This document shows, piece by piece, positions 9,431 to 17,561 of a stretch of DNA of 64,000 bases. A program made the translations under genes and the position numbers. Position 1 is the first letter of the stretch. Every line of letters begins with the position of its first letter. The stretch is from Veillonella sp. T11011-6. GTDB lineage: Bacteria; Bacillota; Negativicutes; Veillonellales; Veillonellaceae. The notes below the pieces were generated by a model. It had not been told where the DNA came from. It saw only the letters and a program-made list of their open reading frames with translations, and made no database searches. The stretch spans positions 310,001 through 374,000 of the forward strand of contig NZ_PPCW01000004.1 of assembly GCF_002959755.1 (NCBI RefSeq), written 5' to 3'.

Positions 9431-9515
9431 ATCGTATCGTATCGCATCGCATCGCATCGCATCGCATCGCATCGCATCGCATCGCATCGCATCGCATCGC
9501 ATCGCATCGCATCGC
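9431..9515. repeat. Pentanucleotide microsatellite, 17 units
   Basis: Two ATCGT units followed by fifteen perfect ATCGC units occupy 85 bases. The tract starts 45 bases upstream of the ATG of the Eis-like gene, in its promoter or leader region. Tracts like this change length by slipped-strand mispairing. Confidence 0.97.
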
Positions 9516-9565
9516 CATGATGATACAAAACATACAGTCAAATAGATAGGCTAACACTTCTATTA

Positions 9566-9604
9566 TAACAAAAGGAGCTATGAAGCACATCGGCTTCATA
9601 GCTC
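9566..9604 (-). terminator. Terminator of the DUF2156 gene
   Basis: A stem GAGCTATGAAG/CTTCATAGCTC with a short loop, starting a few bases past the DUF2156 stop codon, is followed on the minus strand by TTTTG. Confidence 0.8.
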
Positions 9605-9610
9605 AGATTT

Positions 9611-10528
9611 TTATTTACCGCCTGTCGCATTGTCTGCTTCGTTAGCATATACTGCGTCATATTTTTCAGCAAAGTGATCTGGATTGTAAGATTCTTTTGC
9701 TTGACGAAGACCAGGCAAGCCCATATCTTCTTCACGGTTAATGAATTCTACATCGCTAAATTCATGACGAATGAATTCATTATTAATGGCTTGGTACAAA
9801 CCACGAATATCTGGATTTGCTTTTTCAATATGAATCAACGCCATTTTATCATTCAACAATTCACCGATACTGAAGGCTTCCACGCGGCCAAACAATTTGA
9901 TGGCGCCGCCTTTAAGGCCTAACGCATCCCAGTTATCGAATAACAAGTTAATAGCTACCAATTCATCTTCGATACCTTCTTCATGATGAGTTTCTACCCA
10001 AGATGCTGCTGTTTCGCGGCACAATGGAATGATATCTTCAGTGATTGGCATATATTCATAGTTAGAATATTGCATGCGGAATTGATTCAAATGGTTTTTC
10101 TTTTGACGGAATTTCTTACCAGACAAGTTGATAAGATCTTCAGACTTATAAATGTATTCGTAGTTATCGCGGTCAGGTGTAAATTCATAACGGCCAGGAC
10201 ATAACTCTTCCATCCGTTCTTTTACAACTTTGCTAACACCTTTGAAACGGAATGGTAAGTTATTTTCTACGAACCATTCTTTAGCGCGCAATAAACCATC
10301 GAGGAACTTTGCATCTTTACCGGCAAATGGAGGCAATAGGAATGGTTCACGTTTGCCACCACCTTGGATGTACAATACACCATTTTCCTCAGCCCAACGA
10401 ATGCCATATGCATCTTGCCACATAAACAATGTAGTAAAACAGTTATCAGATGCTTCGTAATGATGTTGTTCAAAATATTTATCGATTAATGGTTTATCTC
10501 TTAGTTCAAAACGTTTAAATTCTAAAAT
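9611..10528 (-). CDS. DUF2156 (phosphatidylglycerol lysyltransferase-like) protein with probable ATT start
   Basis: This is a cytoplasmic GNAT-fold protein of the DUF2156 family, related to the C-terminal domain of lysyl-phosphatidylglycerol synthases; its own function is not established. Homology-like sequence continues 33 codons upstream of the first ATG (10429): LEFKRFELRDKPLIDKYF is typical of the family N-terminus. No ATG, GTG or TTG exists in that stretch. An ideal AGGAGGG site (10535-10541) lies 6 bases before an ATT codon at 10528, so I place the start there (305 aa). Starting at the ATG would delete a conserved part. A terminator follows. Confidence 0.82.
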   Translation of the reverse strand: MLEFKRFELRDKPLIDKYFEQHHYEASDNCFTTLFMWQDAYGIRWAEENGVLYIQGGGKREPFLLPPFAGKDAKFLDGLLRAKEWFVENNLPFRFKGVSKVVKERMEELCPGRYEFTPDRDNYEYIYKSEDLINLSGKKFRQKKNHLNQFRMQYSNYEYMPITEDIIPLCRETAASWVETHHEEGIEDELVAINLLFDNWDALGLKGGAIKLFGRVEAFSIGELLNDKMALIHIEKANPDIRGLYQAINNEFIRHEFSDVEFINREEDMGLPGLRQAKESYNPDHFAEKYDAVYANEADNATGGK

Positions 10529-10563
10529 AATAATCCCTCCTATCAGATTCCTCAGTCGAGGTA

Positions 10564-10583
10564 TTCACCATCAGTGAAAGTTT
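10564..10583. promoter_or_regulatory. Inverted repeat with GTGAAAGTTT motif upstream of DUF2156 gene
   Basis: TTCAC-CATCA-GTGAA is a perfect inverted repeat overlapping the recurrent GTGAAAGTTT motif (10574-10583). It sits 36-55 bases upstream of the gene start. Candidate regulator site. Confidence 0.4.
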
Positions 10584-10594
10584 AATGTTGTTCA

Positions 10595-11713
10595 TTATAA
10601 TTTAACGGATTCGCCTAATTCAAAGGTTCCATCACTTGTGATTACCTTGTCACCTTCGTTTAGGCCTGAAATAATGGCTACATCATCGTCTTCTGTCATA
10701 CCTACTTCAACGACACGTACGTCAACTGTATTATTTTCAGTCAATACATACACGTATTTACCGTCTTGGTTTTCACGAACTGCTTTACTTGGTACAGTGA
10801 GCATTTTCGCTTTTATATCTGACTCGATGATGAGCGTATAGAACTCGCCAGCCTTGATAAGGCCTTTGTCATTGTTGAAAGTAGCTTTCACAAGAACACT
10901 TGGTACATTTTCTGGCTGTGTTACATCTACATAGGTCAATTCGCCAGGTAATTCTTGGTCGCCTACCTTGAGGAGTACCTTAATCCCCTTTTTAGCGTCA
11001 GGTGTGCCTAACTTCATCGCCGCATCACGAGGAATGCTAAGGGATGCTACCATCGGTGTAGATTGTTGAATCATCATGAATGGACGATCTGCAATCGCCA
11101 TTTGACGGTCTTCATTGTAAATAGCTGTTACCGTACCAGCTATAGGCGCTACAATTGTAGATGCTGCCATTTGTGCAGATACTTGAGCGATTTGAGCCTC
11201 AATAGCCGCCGTATTAGCACCACCGCCGCCACCGCCAGTTGTTACTGTCGTAGTTTGTGGCTGAGACCGCTCTACAATGCGATCATATTCTTTTTGAGTA
11301 ATCATGCCCGCTTCGCGCATCTTCTGAGCTTGTGCCAATTGAGCACTATCTACAGACGCTGCTGTCGTAGTTGTCACAGACGTCGCATAGGACTGAGCTG
11401 AGGCTTGCGCTAACTGACCTTGTAAGGATGCTAGCTGTTGCTGTAAAGCCGATGTATCTACAGTGGCCAAGACTTGACCTTGTTGTACTTGGTCGCCTAC
11501 TTTCACAGCATATGCGACCTGCCCCGTCAACGTCGGCGTTACCGTCGCCTTATTGAGAGCTGTTACATTGGCGTCATTATGGATCTGCAGTGGCATATCC
11601 TTGTATGTTACATCAGCAACGGATACCGTTTTCGTACCGCAACCAGCGATGGCCAAGGCCATCATCACAACACCAAGCATAGCAACTACAGAATAAATTC
11701 GTTTTAATTTCAT
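10595..11713 (-). CDS. Efflux RND/HlyD-type membrane fusion (adaptor) lipoprotein
   Basis: This periplasmic adaptor would link an inner-membrane pump to an outer-membrane channel. I use the ATG at 11713 (372 aa), which opens a lipoprotein signal peptide with lipobox ALAIAGC (Cys25). A biotinyl-lipoyl-like region (ATVTPTLTGQVAYAVKVGDQV) is followed by a short helical hairpin. The hairpin is interrupted by a Gly6 stretch with Thr/Val-rich flanks. The second lipoyl half (APIAGTVTAIYNEDRQM) and beta-barrel domain come next. Adaptors normally sit beside a pump gene; none is adjacent here, only DUF2156 downstream and a divergent aldo/keto reductase upstream. Confidence 0.88.
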   Translation of the reverse strand: MKLKRIYSVVAMLGVVMMALAIAGCGTKTVSVADVTYKDMPLQIHNDANVTALNKATVTPTLTGQVAYAVKVGDQVQQGQVLATVDTSALQQQLASLQGQLAQASAQSYATSVTTTTAASVDSAQLAQAQKMREAGMITQKEYDRIVERSQPQTTTVTTGGGGGGANTAAIEAQIAQVSAQMAASTIVAPIAGTVTAIYNEDRQMAIADRPFMMIQQSTPMVASLSIPRDAAMKLGTPDAKKGIKVLLKVGDQELPGELTYVDVTQPENVPSVLVKATFNNDKGLIKAGEFYTLIIESDIKAKMLTVPSKAVRENQDGKYVYVLTENNTVDVRVVEVGMTEDDDVAIISGLNEGDKVITSDGTFELGESVKL

Positions 11714-11824
11714 TCTGTCACTTCCTGTCATATTGATTTTTATCAATACCTTAGTATATCATAAAATCAATTAGAATTGTATGAAAGCTAATTCCTTTAA
11801 TTAATGGATATAACGGAGGTTCTC

Positions 11825-12676
11825 ATGGAAGAACGGATGGATTTTAGAATTTTAAATAACGGTAGCTTTATTCCCTCTATCGGTTATGGCACCTATAAAA
11901 CAGGCAGCGAAGGAGAAACAGAGCAAGCCGTAACCAACGCACTAAACGTAGGCTATCGATTACTCGATACAGCTGCCTACTACGGCAACGAAGAGGCCGT
12001 TGGCAGAGGCATCAAAGCATCTGGCGTTAAACGTACGGACATTATTGTAACTACCAAGATTTGGCATACCGATGCAGGCTACGATAATACAATGCGTGCT
12101 GTTGAAAGCTCCTTAAAAAAATTAGACACTAATTACATCGACATTATGCTCGTACATCAACCCCTTGGCGACTATTATGGTTCTTGGCGTGCCATGGAAG
12201 AGTTATACGATCAAAACGTATTGCGTGGGTTAGGCCTGTCTAACTTTTACGAAGATCGCTTAATCGACTTGCTATATCACTGCAATGTGAAACCGGTAGT
12301 GAACCAAATTGAATGTCACCCATTCAACCAACGCCAATCTCTTATCCAATTGATGAGAAAGCATCAAGTAGTAGGCATGGCTTGGTCTCCATTCACTCGT
12401 GACCGCCAACCTATTTTTGACCATCCTATCATCAAAAGCTTGGCTGAAAAATACGGAGTGTCTAAACATCAAATCATCTTGCGTTGGCACATCCAACGTG
12501 GCATCATTCCATTGCCAAAGGCAAATAACGTAAGCCATATGGAGGCTAACTTTGATGTATTCGATTTCAAGCTCACAAACATCGATATGGACGTTATGGA
12601 ACTATTAGACCAACAAGACTTCTTAGAAGATCACCATACAGCACCAGGTCTTGAACGACTATTACAACTTAAATAG
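11825..12676 (+). CDS. Aldo/keto reductase
   Basis: This is an NAD(P)H-dependent reductase of carbonyl compounds, cytoplasmic, 283 aa from the ATG at 11825, which an ACGGAGG site precedes by 5 bases. The family tetrad is visible: Asp and Tyr in DTAAYYGNE, Lys in VTTKIW and His in LVHQPLGDYYG. The cofactor-binding end (PKANNVSHMEANFDVFDF) is present, and the 8-stranded barrel appears full length. It resembles the AKR5-type 2,5-diketogluconate reductase group, but the substrate cannot be assigned. It stands alone and ends at a bidirectional terminator. Confidence 0.92.
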   Translation: MEERMDFRILNNGSFIPSIGYGTYKTGSEGETEQAVTNALNVGYRLLDTAAYYGNEEAVGRGIKASGVKRTDIIVTTKIWHTDAGYDNTMRAVESSLKKLDTNYIDIMLVHQPLGDYYGSWRAMEELYDQNVLRGLGLSNFYEDRLIDLLYHCNVKPVVNQIECHPFNQRQSLIQLMRKHQVVGMAWSPFTRDRQPIFDHPIIKSLAEKYGVSKHQIILRWHIQRGIIPLPKANNVSHMEANFDVFDFKLTNIDMDVMELLDQQDFLEDHHTAPGLERLLQLK

Positions 12677-12763
12677 TACATACTAACTCCTATTTGTAGT
12701 TAGCATCAATTATAATACACACTACAACTATGATGACAAAGTAAATAAAACAATATATGTAAA

Positions 12764-12803
12764 AAACCACTTATATCTAAGTTAGATAGATATAAGTGGT
12801 TTA
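12764..12803. terminator. Bidirectional terminator between aldo/keto reductase and azlD
   Basis: A long near-perfect stem (AAACCACTTATATCTA with its complement) lies between two convergent genes, A-rich on the left and T-rich on the right. Confidence 0.8.
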
Positions 12804-12805
12804 TT

Positions 12806-13144
12806 TTATTTTGGTACATTAAATACGGCTTGTACTAGTATCATATAAATTACTGTACCGGCAGCAATCGATATGAGCATGTTACGTTTCCACAAATGTA
12901 ATCCAACCGTAATGACTAATGCTATAAGCTCAGGGATACCATAGGGATATGCTAAAACGACGGTCTCCTTAAAGGTATACACAACGAGCATACCCATAAC
13001 GGCAGCCGGCAAAGCCTTACCTAAAAAGAGTACAAAATCTGGCGCCTTTTTTCCTGGTGGAAATACGAGGAAGGCACCAAAACGAGTGAGTAATGTACCG
13101 ACTACAACAATAGCAACGGTGATGACCATTTCTGTACTAGTCAA
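12806..13144 (-). CDS. azlD: AzlD-family branched-chain amino acid transport protein
   Basis: This small integral membrane partner of AzlC is thought to export branched-chain amino acids. I place the start at the TTG at 13144 (112 aa), since GGGGAGG lies 8 bases upstream; a longer reading into azlC lacks a site. About four hydrophobic helices are visible, with the conserved RFGAFLVFP and LGKALPAAVMGMLVVY stretches. It overlaps the end of azlC by 8 bases, so the two are translated together. Confidence 0.88.
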   Translation of the reverse strand: MTSTEMVITVAIVVVGTLLTRFGAFLVFPPGKKAPDFVLFLGKALPAAVMGMLVVYTFKETVVLAYPYGIPELIALVITVGLHLWKRNMLISIAAGTVIYMILVQAVFNVPK

Positions 13145-13850
13145 GATGCACACCTCCCCACTTATACGCAATATAGCAGGCTACTAGCATACAGCTCATA
13201 GATAAAAGCATAAAGAGTGATTTGCCTACCAATAAGAGCATAACTATGGCCATAGCTGCACCAGCTACACCAAAGGCTCTAATCTTATTATTTTTTGCAT
13301 TGAGTAGCATTTCAAGAAATACCACTATGAACAGACCGGGTAATACAAAATCGATACCCCGTAAATCTACGGTAGCCAATAGATTACCAAACAGACCACC
13401 TACAAAGGTGCTAAATACCCAGAACACATAGTTGAGCCAAGACACGTGGAAGTAAAACCACTTTTCATCCACATCATCGGGCAGCTTAGTAGCCATATTA
13501 ATGGCAAAACTTTCATCACACATCCAAGCAACCGTAGGAAACCATTTCCAGCCCATATGTACATATCGTTGTAGTGCAGATAGTCCATAAAAGAAATGGC
13601 GTCCATTAACGAACATGGTCAGTATAAACGCATTAATCGGATCAAATCCGGCCATCAACATGCCAATCGTCACAAACTCCATGGAGCCTGCAAAAATGGT
13701 AGCTGCTAAAACTGGCGCTGTCCACCAAGGGAACCCTTGGCTCGTTGCATATAAACCAAATCCTAAACCTATGAAAAAGAAGCTAATGCCCATAGGAACC
13801 ATAATAGGAAATGCAAAGGAAAATGCACTTCGATGTTTTATTTCATTCAT
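13137..13850 (-). CDS. azlC: AzlC-family branched-chain amino acid permease
   Basis: This is the larger membrane subunit of an AzlCD exporter (237 aa). A GGGAGG site precedes the ATG. It shows the AzlC features: an N-terminal segment with FAFPIMVPMGISFFFIGLGFG, then AATIFAGSMEFVTIGML and MFVNGRHFFYGLSAL, with about seven or eight membrane helices. AzlCD pairs export leucine, isoleucine and analogues such as azaleucine in Bacillus; that role is carried over by family. No AzlB-type regulator is adjacent. Confidence 0.92.
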   Translation of the reverse strand: MNEIKHRSAFSFAFPIMVPMGISFFFIGLGFGLYATSQGFPWWTAPVLAATIFAGSMEFVTIGMLMAGFDPINAFILTMFVNGRHFFYGLSALQRYVHMGWKWFPTVAWMCDESFAINMATKLPDDVDEKWFYFHVSWLNYVFWVFSTFVGGLFGNLLATVDLRGIDFVLPGLFIVVFLEMLLNAKNNKIRAFGVAGAAMAIVMLLLVGKSLFMLLSMSCMLVACYIAYKWGGVHLD

Positions 13851-13902
13851 AGGGCTTGCCTCCCTTCCACATCATATACATTTAAAGTGTTAATGTCATT
13901 TA

Positions 13903-15069
13903 TTATAAAGCACGCATTAAAATTTCGCGAGCTACTTCTGGTGTTACATCACCTTTTTCACCAAGTCGTGTCATACCATGGTCTTCTAATTGTTTTACGA
14001 TTTTATCAACTGCTTCAGCACCAAGACCATAATCTTTTAAATGGGTAGATACACCAAGGGACTCGAAGAATTCACGAGTTTTTGCGATAGCCTTATCCGC
14101 TTTCTCTTCCTTTGTACCTTCTGTAATATGCCATACACGTGTAGCATATTGGGCCAATTTATCGAGTTTATCTGCTTTTTTCACCTCTAACAATGCAGGC
14201 AATACGATAGCCAATGTAATGCCGTGGTCTAGATGGTAAACCGCCGTTAACTCATGACCGATAAGATGTGTCGCCCAGTCTTGTGGTACACCGGCACCAA
14301 TCAATCCATTTAACGCCAAGGTAGAGGCCCACACGTGATTAGCACGAACATCGTAGTTTTCAGGATTTTCTACGGTTTCTTTGCCGATTTCAATCATAGT
14401 TTTCAAAATACCTTCACTGAAACGATCTTGAATACGGCCGTCTACAGGATATGTTAAATATTGCTCTGTGGTATGCACGAATGTATCAATAACGCCATTC
14501 TTAACTTGTTTTTCTGGCAATGTGAAAGTCAATGTTGGATCGAGCATAGAGAACTTAGGGAAAACTAAGCTACTGAACACAGGGAACTTACCATCACCAT
14601 AGGTAATAACAGCGCCATTGTTCATTTCGGAACCTGTGGCAGGCAATGTCATAACTGTACCAAATGGTAATGGATTTGGCACCATTTCCACTGGAACCTC
14701 TGGAACACCAGCTTTCATAACCTCAATAACTGGGCCATCGTAAGTAGCACCCATAACGATGAGCTTTGTAGCGTCCACTACGGAACCACCACCTACAGCG
14801 AGGACGAAATCTACGCCATGTTCTTTAATGAAAGCAACGGCACGTTCACAAGTTTCAAGAGATGGATTTGGCTCAATACCGCCAAACTGTTCTACCTTGC
14901 GACTGCCAAGAGCTGCAACAATGCGGTCAATAAGACCACTGCGCACTGCAGAGCCACCACCATACGTAATGAGCACCTTTGCATCCTTTGGCACTAATGC
15001 ATTTAATTCGCTCAAGCGATCTTTACCGAATACAATATGTGTAGGGTTATAAAAATCAAAGTTAAACAT
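13903..15069 (-). CDS. Iron-containing alcohol dehydrogenase (YqhD/butanol dehydrogenase type)
   Basis: It reduces aldehydes to alcohols with NAD(P)H, in the cytoplasm (388 aa). A GGAGGTCACT site precedes the ATG. The Rossmann-like N-terminal half has YGGGSAVRSG and the nucleotide motif AVGGGSVVDATK. The metal ligands are visible: Asp and His in GVIDTFVHT near residue 196, and two His in GHELTAVYHLDHG near 270-282. It most resembles YqhD-type NADPH aldehyde reductases. It is a single gene with its own promoter region. Confidence 0.92.
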   Translation of the reverse strand: MFNFDFYNPTHIVFGKDRLSELNALVPKDAKVLITYGGGSAVRSGLIDRIVAALGSRKVEQFGGIEPNPSLETCERAVAFIKEHGVDFVLAVGGGSVVDATKLIVMGATYDGPVIEVMKAGVPEVPVEMVPNPLPFGTVMTLPATGSEMNNGAVITYGDGKFPVFSSLVFPKFSMLDPTLTFTLPEKQVKNGVIDTFVHTTEQYLTYPVDGRIQDRFSEGILKTMIEIGKETVENPENYDVRANHVWASTLALNGLIGAGVPQDWATHLIGHELTAVYHLDHGITLAIVLPALLEVKKADKLDKLAQYATRVWHITEGTKEEKADKAIAKTREFFESLGVSTHLKDYGLGAEAVDKIVKQLEDHGMTRLGEKGDVTPEVAREILMRAL

Positions 15070-15301
15070 AGTGACCTCCTATGTATATCATATAAAACCT
15101 ATAAGTCTAATTGTACGAAATTTATATCTATTATATCATTTTTTCGATATTCTTAGATATGCTACACCCCTTATCATTAGCGAGCTCATAAAAGCCATAG
15201 CTTTAATCTATAGCTAACCGATATCTTTTGCTCTATATACAAAATCCCATTCACATGATAGGATATATACATTATATGTATAAGTAGAAAGGGATGTTCA
15301 C

Positions 15302-16120
15302 ATGAAATTAAAAAAATTTATTGCCCCTCTTCTCGTTGGCGTTCTAGCATTCGCCATCGCAGGTTGCGGCACAGATACAAATCAATCTAGCCAAGCACCA
15401 AAAGAAATTAAAATCGGTGCTACTGCAGGTCCTCACGCTCAAGTAGCTGAAGCAGTTGCAAAAGAAGCTAAAAAACAAGGTATCGACCTTAAAGTTGTAG
15501 AGTTCTCCGATTATGTAACACCAGATAAAGCTCTTGCTGATGGCGACATTCAATTGAATGCGTACCAACACGTGCCATTTATGGAAAACTTTAACAAACA
15601 AAATGGTTCCAACTTAGTAGCAATCGGTAAAACCCTTTTAGTGCGTATGGGATTATATAGTAATAGTGTACATAGCGTACAAGATGTACCTGAAGGCGCT
15701 ACGGTTTCTATTCCAAATGACCCTACTAATGGTGGTCGTGCATTAGTATTATTAGCTAAAGCTGGATTAATTACGTTAAAAGATGGTGTCGGCTTCAAAG
15801 CAACTGTTGCAGATATCACATCTAACCCGAAAAATATAAAGATTCAAGAATTAGAAGCAGCTCAATTACCTCGTAGTCTAGATGATGTAACAATTGCAGT
15901 TATTCCAATGAATTATGTACAAAGTGCTGGCCTTAGTGTAGAAAAACAAGGCTTCTTCTTCGAATCAAAAGATGAACCACTAACAGTCATCGTACTTGCG
16001 GTACGTAGTGAAGACAAAGACAACGAAACTTACAAAAAAATTGCAGACATTTACAAATCTGATGCAATTAAACAATTCATCAACGATACTTTCAAAGGTA
16101 GCATTACATCTGCAAACTAA
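15302..16120 (+). CDS. metQ: MetQ/NlpA-type methionine-binding lipoprotein
   Basis: This lipoprotein captures D/L-methionine for an ABC importer at the outer face of the inner membrane (272 aa). AGAAAGGG precedes the ATG. A signal peptide ends in the lipobox AIAGC (Cys22). The mature protein has IKIGATAGPHAQVAEA, the DGDIQLNAYQHVPFMENFN ligand region, and SIPNDPTNGGRAL, all typical of MetQ. No metN (ATPase) or metI (permease) is adjacent, so it must serve a transporter encoded elsewhere. I see no SAM riboswitch or S-box upstream. A strong terminator follows. Confidence 0.93.
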   Translation: MKLKKFIAPLLVGVLAFAIAGCGTDTNQSSQAPKEIKIGATAGPHAQVAEAVAKEAKKQGIDLKVVEFSDYVTPDKALADGDIQLNAYQHVPFMENFNKQNGSNLVAIGKTLLVRMGLYSNSVHSVQDVPEGATVSIPNDPTNGGRALVLLAKAGLITLKDGVGFKATVADITSNPKNIKIQELEAAQLPRSLDDVTIAVIPMNYVQSAGLSVEKQGFFFESKDEPLTVIVLAVRSEDKDNETYKKIADIYKSDAIKQFINDTFKGSITSAN

Positions 16121-16122
16121 CC

Positions 16123-16155
16123 AAAAGACCGACCTCAATACGAGGCCGGTCTTTT
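16123..16155 (+). terminator. Terminator of metQ
   Basis: A stem AAAAGACCG-CCTC with its complement is followed by TTTTT directly past the metQ stop. Confidence 0.88.
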
Positions 16156-16237
16156 TGATAAACAATCTTTTATAGATTTATAAATACGACTATCACCATA
16201 ACAAATGTAGTAACTACAGCAAAATATGTATAATGCC

Positions 16238-16274
16238 AAAAAGCGATACCCTAACTGTTTAGAGTATCGCTTTT
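16238..16274 (-). terminator. Terminator of the ferredoxin-nitroreductase gene
   Basis: AAAAGCGATAC and its complement are separated by a 14-base loop. T-runs follow on the minus strand past the nitroreductase stop. Confidence 0.75.
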
Positions 16275-16320
16275 ATTTTATTCTTTAGTATCAATCACTA
16301 TTATTAGTAATCAATCACTA

Positions 16321-17136
16321 CTATTCTTCAGTATCGAATGTTACGTCCAATGGTTGGCGTTCCACGATGTTACGGTAACGAACCTTTGGATAGCCCATCA
16401 AGATACCACCAGCGATGATTTTATCCTCTGGTACACCTAATAGTTCCAATAGTGGTTTATACTCTGCTTCGCCTGCATGTTCAAAGAAGCCAGCCCAACA
16501 AGTGCCTAAACCTAATGTTGGTGCATACAACTCTGCATAAGACAAGCAGGAATGCCCGCTATCGTGAGTACGGTGAATATCTTTTTTAGAACCGATGGCC
16601 ACTACTAACGCAGGCGCATCGCGCAAGATGTATTCCTTACCCTTATCGACCTCAGCTTGTGCTGCACGAGCATAAAGACGCATAATCGGCACAGTTTTCG
16701 CAGCCAAATGCATCCACTCAAGAACGAGATCAGCAATGCGGCGCAACTTTTGTTTGTCCCGAATTACAATATAGGAAATACCTTGTGTATTTGTTGCTGT
16801 TGGAGCCATTCTCGCAACGTTTAACACCTTGCGAATAAGCTCAGCAGGAACTGGTTTATTTTGATAATTACGAATAGAGCGACGGCTGCGCAAGAATAAC
16901 TCAGCTTGCTCTGGCGTTAATTTTTGTTCTTTTGTGATATCGATTTGCTCTTTACGTGGTGTCATATCACTATCAAGAGCAAGCGTTGGGCATACGGAAA
17001 TACAATGCCCACAGGAGATACAACCTCCCTTGCCAGTCACAGGCCCATTTTCGGACATCACTAGCAAGCCTGTTGGACAGTCAGCTACGCAAAGGCCGCA
17101 TCGTGTACAGACTTCTGTATTGACGGTAAATAACAT
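16321..17136 (-). CDS. Nitroreductase fused to an N-terminal 2[4Fe-4S] ferredoxin
   Basis: This is a flavin-dependent reductase with its own iron-sulfur electron input. The ATG at 17136 (271 aa) follows GGAGG by 7 bases, and the longer upstream reading lacks a site. The N-terminal 60 residues hold two clusters: CTRCGLCVADCP and CISCGHCISVCP. The nitroreductase fold follows, with FLRSRRSIRNYQNKPVP binding the FMN phosphate and GLGTCWAGFFEHA later. Such fusions are common in strict anaerobes; the natural substrate is not known. The gene lies downstream of the siroheme reductase, but 650 bases of repeat DNA separate them, so co-transcription is doubtful. Confidence 0.93.
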   Translation of the reverse strand: MLFTVNTEVCTRCGLCVADCPTGLLVMSENGPVTGKGGCISCGHCISVCPTLALDSDMTPRKEQIDITKEQKLTPEQAELFLRSRRSIRNYQNKPVPAELIRKVLNVARMAPTATNTQGISYIVIRDKQKLRRIADLVLEWMHLAAKTVPIMRLYARAAQAEVDKGKEYILRDAPALVVAIGSKKDIHRTHDSGHSCLSYAELYAPTLGLGTCWAGFFEHAGEAEYKPLLELLGVPEDKIIAGGILMGYPKVRYRNIVERQPLDVTFDTEE

Positions 17137-17180
17137 CTGATAAATCCTCCAAACACTACTATAAAGCCTATTATAACACA

Positions 17181-17420
17181 ATCAATCAAGGGTTATCTAG
17201 GCAACATATGCTTTTCAAGGTTATTCTCCCTATTTTGATGGGGCCCTATTTCATTTCTACAACCTAGTTAAAAAAGTACAAATATACTTGCTTGCTCCGT
17301 CCTTCGCAAAGTCGCTGCACAAGTATATTTGTACTTTTTTATAACTATATTCATAAAGGCGTCCCATCAAAATAGAACTACACACATAAAACACATAATA
17401 CCTAGATAACCTGATTGATC
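17181..17420 (-). repeat. Structured repeat element A with extended outer arms
   Basis: The core at 17230-17375 (146 bases) reads in the minus orientation. It begins CTATTTTGATGGGAC and ends GGGCCCCATCAAAATAG. Inside, a perfect 21-bp stem (17270-17290 with 17320-17340) encloses a 29-base loop (17291-17319) whose complement reads TGCAGCGAC...GGACGGAGCAAG. Further out, 17181-17201 pairs with 17401-17419. It is the same family as the elements at 17590-17731 and 63172-63317. No coding potential is supported. Confidence 0.88.
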
Positions 17421-17430
17421 TATATAAAAA

Positions 17431-17505
17431 GGCTTTAGAGTAGTGGCGCCACGCCCTCCATCTGGAAGAAGCTAGCCTGCGGCTAGGCTTTATAGTAGTG
17501 GTGCC
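17431..17505. repeat. 20-bp direct repeat between elements A and B
   Basis: GGCTTTAGAGTAGTGGCGCC (17431-17450) recurs as a two-mismatch copy at 17486-17505, period 55. A hairpin (GCTAGCC-tgc-GGCTAGG) lies between them. It may be the remnant of another element. Confidence 0.75.
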
Positions 17506-17509
17506 TTCC

Positions 17510-17561
17510 CCCATCACATAAAAGCATATTGAGTAAAGATCAGATGTAGCTTGTGATGGGG
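17510..17561. repeat. Inverted repeat CCCATCACA ... TGTGATGGG
   Basis: CCCATCACA at 17510-17518 pairs with TGTGATGGG at 17552-17560. The right arm also pairs with CCCCATCACAAGC at 17760-17772, so two alternative folds compete. Confidence 0.7.

Noticed and set aside
9431-9515. CRISPR-like regularity
   Set aside because: The units are 5 bp with no spacers; it is a microsatellite.
9348-9545. Plus-strand frame encoding repeated SHRIA units
   Set aside because: It is only the translation of the pentanucleotide tract on the opposite strand; no ribosome binding site and no family match.
15070-15301. SAM or S-box riboswitch upstream of metQ
   Set aside because: No conserved S-box core or terminator/antiterminator pair in the 230 bases.
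17230-17375. Elements A-C as plain Rho-independent terminators
   Set aside because: The stems carry T-runs, but the loops are 29-35 bases with conserved sequence and the flanks are conserved too, which simple terminators do not need.
17257-17517. Open frame across repeat elements A and B
   Set aside because: It runs through perfectly palindromic DNA, has no site and no protein-like composition.
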